Positions 6,950 to 9,918 of a DNA stretch of 9,918 bases are shown here, piece after piece. The translations under genes were made by a program, and so were the position numbers. How positions within the stretch are numbered: position 1 is the first letter of the stretch; every line of letters starts with the position of its first letter. The notes beneath the pieces are model-generated. The model did not search any database, was not told the DNA's origin, and saw only the letters and a program-made list of their open reading frames with translations. Source of the stretch: Actinomycetota bacterium (GTDB lineage: Bacteria > Actinomycetota > Coriobacteriia > Anaerosomatales > D1FN1-002); assembly GCA_005774595.1 (NCBI GenBank), contig VAUM01000041.1, positions 1-9,918 on the forward strand, in the 5' to 3' direction.

Positions 6950-7009
6950 CTACGGCGTGCCCGATGCGGGCGCGGACGCTGCCGCAGAGACGGCCGGGCG
7001 CGCGATCAC
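6950..7009 (-). CDS. Possible 19-codon coupling ORF before the amidohydrolase
   Basis: A GTG at 7009 overlaps the stop of the four-cysteine gene as GTGA, with GAGGAG five bases upstream. It reads MIARPAVSAAASAPASGTP and stops at 6950, two bases before the amidohydrolase ATG. The alanine/serine/proline content is what random GC-rich DNA gives, so the peptide itself may be meaningless. Its position could deliver ribosomes to a downstream start that has no binding site of its own. This is inference from layout only. Confidence 0.25.
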   Translation of the reverse strand: MIARPAVSAAASAPASGTP

Positions 7010-7248
7010 GACGGCTCCTCGTCGCGGCCGGTCAGACGGAGGACGAGGTCGTGCGCCCTTGTCGCGTCCGTGGGCAGCAGGTCGTCGGGTATCTGCTCGA
7101 GGGCGACGTACCGGCGCGCCCACTTTCTCGCGCAGTCCGGACGCGCCGCGAGGCACCAGGAGCGCCGCATCTCCTCGAACATCTCGGGCGAGTAGCCGGA
7201 TGCCGCGGTGAAGAAGGGACACGTCTCGACGAACTCGCACACGGCCAT
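7006..7248 (-). CDS. Small four-cysteine protein of unknown function
   Basis: An 80-residue soluble protein with cysteines at 4, 10, 32 and 39 in the pattern CEFVETCPFF, then SWCLAARPDCARKW. This CPFF/CAR arrangement resembles short uncharacterised proteins I recall from anaerobic and environmental bacteria, with similar length and an alpha-helical tail. The four cysteines could bind zinc or an iron-sulfur cluster, but no binding data can be read from the sequence. The tail (YVALEQIPDDLLPTDATRAH) resembles the end of those proteins. ATG at 7248 follows GGAGGGAG (7257-7264) by eight bases, a strong ribosome site. It lies 30 bases after the beta-propeller gene, so it is probably in the same operon. 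Function unknown. Confidence 0.82.
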   Translation of the reverse strand: MAVCEFVETCPFFTAASGYSPEMFEEMRRSWCLAARPDCARKWARRYVALEQIPDDLLPTDATRAHDLVLRLTGRDEEPS

Positions 7249-7278
7249 GGCGATGGCTCCCTCCGGCGTCCGCCGACC

Positions 7279-8958
7279 CTACTTCCGTATCTCCCCCAAG
7301 TGCGCCTGGTACCGCCCGCCGCCGCCCTTGGCCAGCACCGCGTAGCCCGGCACGTCGTACACGCGCAGCCGGTTGTCGAGGAAGTCCGAGAACACGAGGG
7401 TCTTCCCGTCGTCCGACACGTCGAGCGCGGTGCACTGGTCGCCGCCGATGATCGCGTCGAGCGGCTTGCCGGTGGCGGCGTCGAGCAGCAGGATCGAGCC
7501 CCACTCCGGCCCGGGCACGTAGTAGTTGCTGCCGTTCTCGCCGCGGCACGAGACGAACAGCACCTTGGCGTCGGGCGACAGGTCGATGGTGTTGGGCTTC
7601 TCGTCGGTGTCGACGAACTTCTTCGTCTCGCCGGTGTCCAGGTCGGTGACCCAGACGCAGTCGCGCCCCATGTCCGAGGTGAACAGGCGCCGCGACTTCT
7701 CGTCCGCGACGAAGTGGCGCAGCGCGCCTCCGGTGCTCTTGAACACCGTCTCGCGCGCGCCGCTCTCCAGGTCCACGCGCTCGAGGATGCCGGTGTCGAA
7801 CGACGCGACCCACAGCGTCATGCCGTCGTCTGCGGCGTACAGGCCGCGCGGGGTCTTGGCCACCGCGATCTCGTCGGTCAGCGTCCCGGTCTTCAGGTCG
7901 AAGATCGACACGCTGTCGCCGGACCAGTTCGACGCGTACAGCGTCTTCTCGTCGGGCGACAGTTCGATGACCTTCGTCCAGTTCTTCGGGCTGCCCGTCT
8001 TGAACTCGCGCAGTACCTTGCGTGTCTTCACGTCGACCTCGAAGACCTTCGCGGTCTCCATCTGGCTCGCGTACGCGCGCGTGCCGGCCTTGTTGAACAG
8101 CACCTCGACGGCGCCGTGCGTGCCGAGGTTGATGCCGCCGGTGATCCTGCCGGTGCGCGGGTCGACGATCTCGATGGACGGCTGGGCGTTGAGGATCGTC
8201 GTCCACGCCTCGCGGCCGTCCGGCGTGACCATGACGCCCTTCGGCCTACCGGCGCACGGGATCATCCCGAGCGTGTGGACGAGCTGGCCCTTCGGGTCCA
8301 GATTGACGATCAGCGCGCGCTCCGCATCGAGGAACAGGTCGGTCGAGTAGGTGTTGAAGCCGTCCTTGGCGACCGAGACCCGGACCGGGCCGGCCGGGAC
8401 CGTCTGCGTGAGCGCCTCGGCGCCCGAGTACTTCTTGTCGCCCACGAGCATCGTGATCGAGGCGCCCTTCGGCGTGACGCACCGCACGCCGAGCTGCTGG
8501 GGCAGCGGCTCGAGCGAGACCTCCTCGGAGGTGCCGAAGAGGCGCTTGGCCTTCAGCGTGCGCTCGACCGGCGCGAAGCCGGCGCGCTCGACGCGCAGCG
8601 CGTAGGCGCCCGGCTTCATGCCGCCCGCCGTCAGCGTTCCCACCGCGGAGCGGTCCCCGAGGGTGACGCGGGCGTCGGCGGGCAGCGGCGTGACCTCCAC
8701 GGTCACCGGCCGGGTCCACAGCCAGACGGCCAGCACGAGCGCCGCGGCCGCGGCCGCGCCGGCGACCCACGGCGCGCGCCTGCGCGCGGGGTGCTTCGTG
8801 AACACGTACGCGCCCTCTCGGACGCGCTGGTTGCGCGGCAGCGAAGCGGTACGGCGCCGGGGCGCGGGGCCCGCGCCGAGGCGGCGGCGGTAGCCGACCG
8901 GGTCCGACACGCCGTCCAGCGGCCTGCGCGCCGGCGGCCGGCGCCGCTGCTCGCTCAT
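7279..8958 (-). CDS. Membrane-anchored PEGA-domain and YncE-like beta-propeller protein
   Basis: A 559-residue protein without a recognised enzyme motif. Residues 1-61 are an Arg/Pro-rich cytoplasmic segment. One transmembrane helix follows at about 63-81 (APWVAGAAAAAALVLAVWLW), then an extracytoplasmic part. Residues 84-137 look like a PEGA domain (VTVEVTPLPADARVTLGD, then MKPGAYALRVERAGFAPVER). A second related module covers 157-210. From about 226 to the end the YVTN/YncE-type beta-propeller repeats are clear: PKGVMVTPDGREAWT, ELSPDEKTLYASNWSGDSV, DLSPDAKVLFVSCRGENG and DVSDDGKTLVFSDFLDNRL, alternating with DxxTG strands. PEGA domains occur in surface-located proteins; propellers often mediate binding. 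I infer a membrane-tethered binding or scaffolding role, ligand unknown. ATG at 8958 has GAAGGAC about six bases upstream. It sits 46 bases after the LOG-type gene. Confidence 0.88.
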   Translation of the reverse strand: MSEQRRRPPARRPLDGVSDPVGYRRRLGAGPAPRRRTASLPRNQRVREGAYVFTKHPARRRAPWVAGAAAAAALVLAVWLWTRPVTVEVTPLPADARVTLGDRSAVGTLTAGGMKPGAYALRVERAGFAPVERTLKAKRLFGTSEEVSLEPLPQQLGVRCVTPKGASITMLVGDKKYSGAEALTQTVPAGPVRVSVAKDGFNTYSTDLFLDAERALIVNLDPKGQLVHTLGMIPCAGRPKGVMVTPDGREAWTTILNAQPSIEIVDPRTGRITGGINLGTHGAVEVLFNKAGTRAYASQMETAKVFEVDVKTRKVLREFKTGSPKNWTKVIELSPDEKTLYASNWSGDSVSIFDLKTGTLTDEIAVAKTPRGLYAADDGMTLWVASFDTGILERVDLESGARETVFKSTGGALRHFVADEKSRRLFTSDMGRDCVWVTDLDTGETKKFVDTDEKPNTIDLSPDAKVLFVSCRGENGSNYYVPGPEWGSILLLDAATGKPLDAIIGGDQCTALDVSDDGKTLVFSDFLDNRLRVYDVPGYAVLAKGGGGRYQAHLGEIRK

Positions 8959-9004
8959 GCTGCGTCCTTCATGGGTCGCATGATACGACGCGCGGGCATG
9001 CCGC

Positions 9005-9493
9005 TCACGCGCCGGACTCGAGGTAGCGCTCGACCGCGGCGACCGCGGTCTCCGGGCTGTCGGCGTGCACGAGCAGGCCCTCGCGCTCCCAGCGCTCGAA
9101 GGACGTGCCGAGCGGGAAGTCGAGCGCCACGACGGGCCGGCCGGCGTTGAGCGCCAGCGCGATCTCGGACAGCGTCCCGGCCTCGCCGCGGCACGCCACG
9201 ACGACGCGGCTCGAGAGCACGTTCGTGAGGTTGCGCGCGTGGCCGATGCCCGAGGCGATGACGACGTCGAGGTGCTCCGAGGCGCATCCGGGGTCCTCGT
9301 CCGGCACGACGCCGACGGTCAGGCCGCCCGCCTCGTGCGCACCCGCCGCTGAGGCATCCATCACGCCGCACGCACGCCCGCCGTTGAGCAGCACCCAACC
9401 GCGTTCGGCGATCAGCCGCCCCAGCGTCCGTGCGTGTCCGAGCGTGCGCTCGTCCGCCGTGCCTCCGCCCATGACGCCGATGACGATACGCAT
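9005..9493 (-). CDS. TIGR00725/LOG-like (SLOG superfamily) nucleotide-binding protein
   Basis: A 162-residue Rossmann-type protein resembling the TIGR00725 group, often labelled lysine-decarboxylase-like and related to LOG cytokinin-activating phosphoribohydrolases. Visible blocks are IVIGVMGGG (3-11), GWVLLNGGRACGVMDASAAG (32-51), SGIGHARNLTNVLSSR (81-96) and GEAGTLSEIALALNAGRPV (103-121). The last is the position of the PGGxGTxxE phosphate-binding and catalytic loop of LOG proteins; E110 and GTL are kept, but the preceding residues read CRGEAG rather than PGGxG. Substrate is unknown; a nucleotide or nucleotide-derived ligand is likely for the family. I chose ATG at 9493 because MRIVIGVMGGG is the normal family start and AAGGGGGT lies eight bases upstream; an earlier in-frame ATG at 9598 adds low-complexity sequence. 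First gene of the minus-strand run 9493-6156. Confidence 0.87.
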   Translation of the reverse strand: MRIVIGVMGGGTADERTLGHARTLGRLIAERGWVLLNGGRACGVMDASAAGAHEAGGLTVGVVPDEDPGCASEHLDVVIASGIGHARNLTNVLSSRVVVACRGEAGTLSEIALALNAGRPVVALDFPLGTSFERWEREGLLVHADSPETAVAAVERYLESGA

Positions 9494-9611
9494 CGCGCAA
9501 GACCCCCTTCGCCCGCCGTGCGCGCCCACTCTAGCGCACGCGCGCGCGGGCGGGGAACGGCCCGCCCTCAAGGCGCGCGGCAGTCCTGCCGATACCACTG
9601 ACGGAACGTTA
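9494..9611. promoter_or_regulatory. GC-rich upstream region of the LOG-type gene with two short hairpins
   Basis: This stretch shows no convincing gene. It should hold the promoter of the minus-strand operon, but I find no clear -35/-10 pair; TAGAGT on the minus strand near 9533-9528 is a poor -10 candidate. Two perfect short inverted repeats are visible: GGGCGGG/CCCGCCC (9548-9554 with 9561-9567, six-base loop) and CGGCAG/CTGCCG (9578-9583 with 9586-9591, two-base centre). Either could be an operator or chance in DNA this rich in G and C. Confidence 0.3.
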
Positions 9612-9701
9612 ACGCACCTTAAGACACGAGGTACTGAGGCCCGGACCTGCCCGGACTGCGGCGGCCAGGGCTACAAGATCGAGCTGGACCCGTACAAGTA
9701 G
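9612..9701 (+). CDS. Short frame ending in a CPxCGGxG zinc-ribbon-like peptide, no canonical start codon
   Basis: The frame ending at TAG 9699-9701 reads TCPDCGGQGYKIELDPYK from 9645. The CPxCGGxG motif is that of DnaJ-type zinc-binding knuckles and of many tiny zinc-ribbon proteins, and the lysine/aspartate/tyrosine composition differs from random translation of this GC-rich DNA, so I think it is or was coding. There is no ATG, GTG or TTG in this frame for well over 100 bases upstream. ACG codons at 9606 and 9612 are each one base from ATG, and GGA at 9603 could serve 9612. The left boundary given is therefore arbitrary. A single CxxC could bind zinc only as a dimer or with a partner. It may be a real small gene with a rare start, a decayed gene, or affected by a sequencing error. 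Confidence 0.3.
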   Translation, partial: THLKTRGTEARTCPDCGGQGYKIELDPYK

Positions 9702-9734
9702 GTTCTTCGCGTGCACGGCCCGGGCTGCGAGAGC

Positions 9735-9765
9735 GGCCCCCGGTCACCCCCCTCCACCGGGGGCC
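9735..9765. terminator. Nine-base GC hairpin downstream of the zinc-ribbon-like frame
   Basis: GGCCCCCGG (9735-9743) pairs perfectly with CCGGGGGCC (9757-9765) around a 13-base pyrimidine-rich loop. It lies 33 bases after the plus-strand stop at 9701. No T tract follows. It may terminate plus-strand transcription, or trim a minus-strand transcript from the right. Confidence 0.35.
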
Positions 9766-9784
9766 CGCCAAGCCCGGAGATGAG

Positions 9785-9820
9785 GAACGGCCCCGGAAGA
9801 GACGTCTTTCGGGGCCGTTC
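9785..9820. terminator. Strong 16-bp hairpin, likely terminator of the minus-strand SIMPL-like gene
   Basis: GAACGGCCCCGGAAGA (9785-9800) pairs with TCTTTCGGGGCCGTTC (9805-9820) with a single G-T wobble and a four-base loop, GACG. It begins 25 bases beyond the minus-strand stop codon at 9846. Neither side has a T run, which is common for terminators in high-GC actinobacteria, so it could act in both directions. It is the most stable-looking hairpin in the window. Confidence 0.7.
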
Positions 9821-9845
9821 GTCATCCGCGACTGCCGAAGCCGCG

Positions 9846-9918
9846 CTACTTCAGCCGGTAGACGATCGTGACCTGCGCGATCATCTCGAGCTGGCCGGGC
9901 TCGATCGCGGCCTGAGGG
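9846..9918 (-). CDS. C-terminal end of a probable SIMPL-domain (DUF541) protein, cut by window edge
   Basis: Only the last 23 full codons before TAG (9848-9846) are present. They read AAIEPGQLEMIAQVTIVYRL followed by lysine, after PQ at the edge. The pattern 'I-x-PG-x-(L/V)-E-h-x-A-x-V-T-h-V-Y-x-L' at the very C-terminus is how SIMPL/DUF541 proteins, usually exported or periplasmic, typically finish. The match is short, so the family call is moderate. That the frame is a real gene is supported by the strong terminator-like hairpin just downstream. Confidence 0.6.
   Translation of the reverse strand, partial: PQAAIEPGQLEMIAQVTIVYRLK

Noticed and set aside
6580..9150. An 856-codon open frame on the plus strand
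   Set aside because: It lies opposite four real genes with clear family motifs. Its translation is Arg/Ala/His/Val-rich with no recognisable domain, a normal artefact of third-position GC bias.
8955..9500. A 181-codon minus-strand frame overlapping the LOG-like gene
   Set aside because: It is Arg/Gly-rich in a different frame from the motif-bearing LOG-like protein, so it is a frame shadow.
9494..9845. tRNA or structured RNA gene in the non-coding stretch
   Set aside because: I found no cloverleaf, no GTTC-type T arm with matching acceptor ends, and no recognisable riboswitch or 6S/SRP pattern.

Overview
This is a gene-dense, very GC-rich chromosomal stretch with short intergenic gaps, GTG starts and 4-base stop/start overlaps. 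That composition and the protein style suggest a high-GC actinobacterium. An anaerobic lineage related to Coriobacteriia is my guess, from the nickel-pincer (lar) genes and the small signalling and housekeeping genes. No rRNA or other taxonomic marker is present to confirm it. I see no insertion sequence, phage gene, tRNA, rRNA or CRISPR array.

Region 1 (1-1703, minus strand) holds larB followed by larC, overlapping by ATGA; larC runs off the left edge. They encode two of the enzymes that make the nickel-pincer nucleotide cofactor first known from lactate racemase. Divergent from larB (1819-4217, plus strand) is a membrane GAF-GGDEF diguanylate cyclase, overlapping by GTGA with pheA, the prephenate dehydratase of phenylalanine synthesis. 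The 115-base divergent gap contains a perfect inverted repeat flanking a TATACT box, the best regulatory candidate in the window.

Region 2 (4243-6143) holds a small single-pass membrane protein of unknown function on the minus strand, convergent with pheA and divergent from serS (seryl-tRNA synthetase, plus strand). The shared gap carries a TATACT box facing each way, the serS one inside a second inverted repeat.

Region 3 (6156-9493, minus strand) is a probable operon read right to left: a LOG/TIGR00725-type nucleotide-binding protein, a membrane-anchored PEGA plus beta-propeller protein, an 80-residue four-cysteine protein, and a COG2159-type metal-dependent amidohydrolase. No pathway links these four that I can name. 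A possible 19-codon ORF fills the last gap and may couple translation.

Region 4 (9494-9918) has no confirmed complete gene. It carries GC-rich hairpins, a short plus-strand frame ending in a CPxCGGxG zinc-ribbon-like peptide but with no normal start codon, a strong 16-bp terminator-like hairpin, and the C-terminus of a minus-strand protein resembling SIMPL-domain (DUF541) proteins.

Most of the window is ordinary housekeeping and signalling content. I found no convincing new multi-gene system. The items most worth checking are the palindromic divergent promoter, the cyclase-pheA coupling, the startless zinc-ribbon peptide and the four-gene operon.
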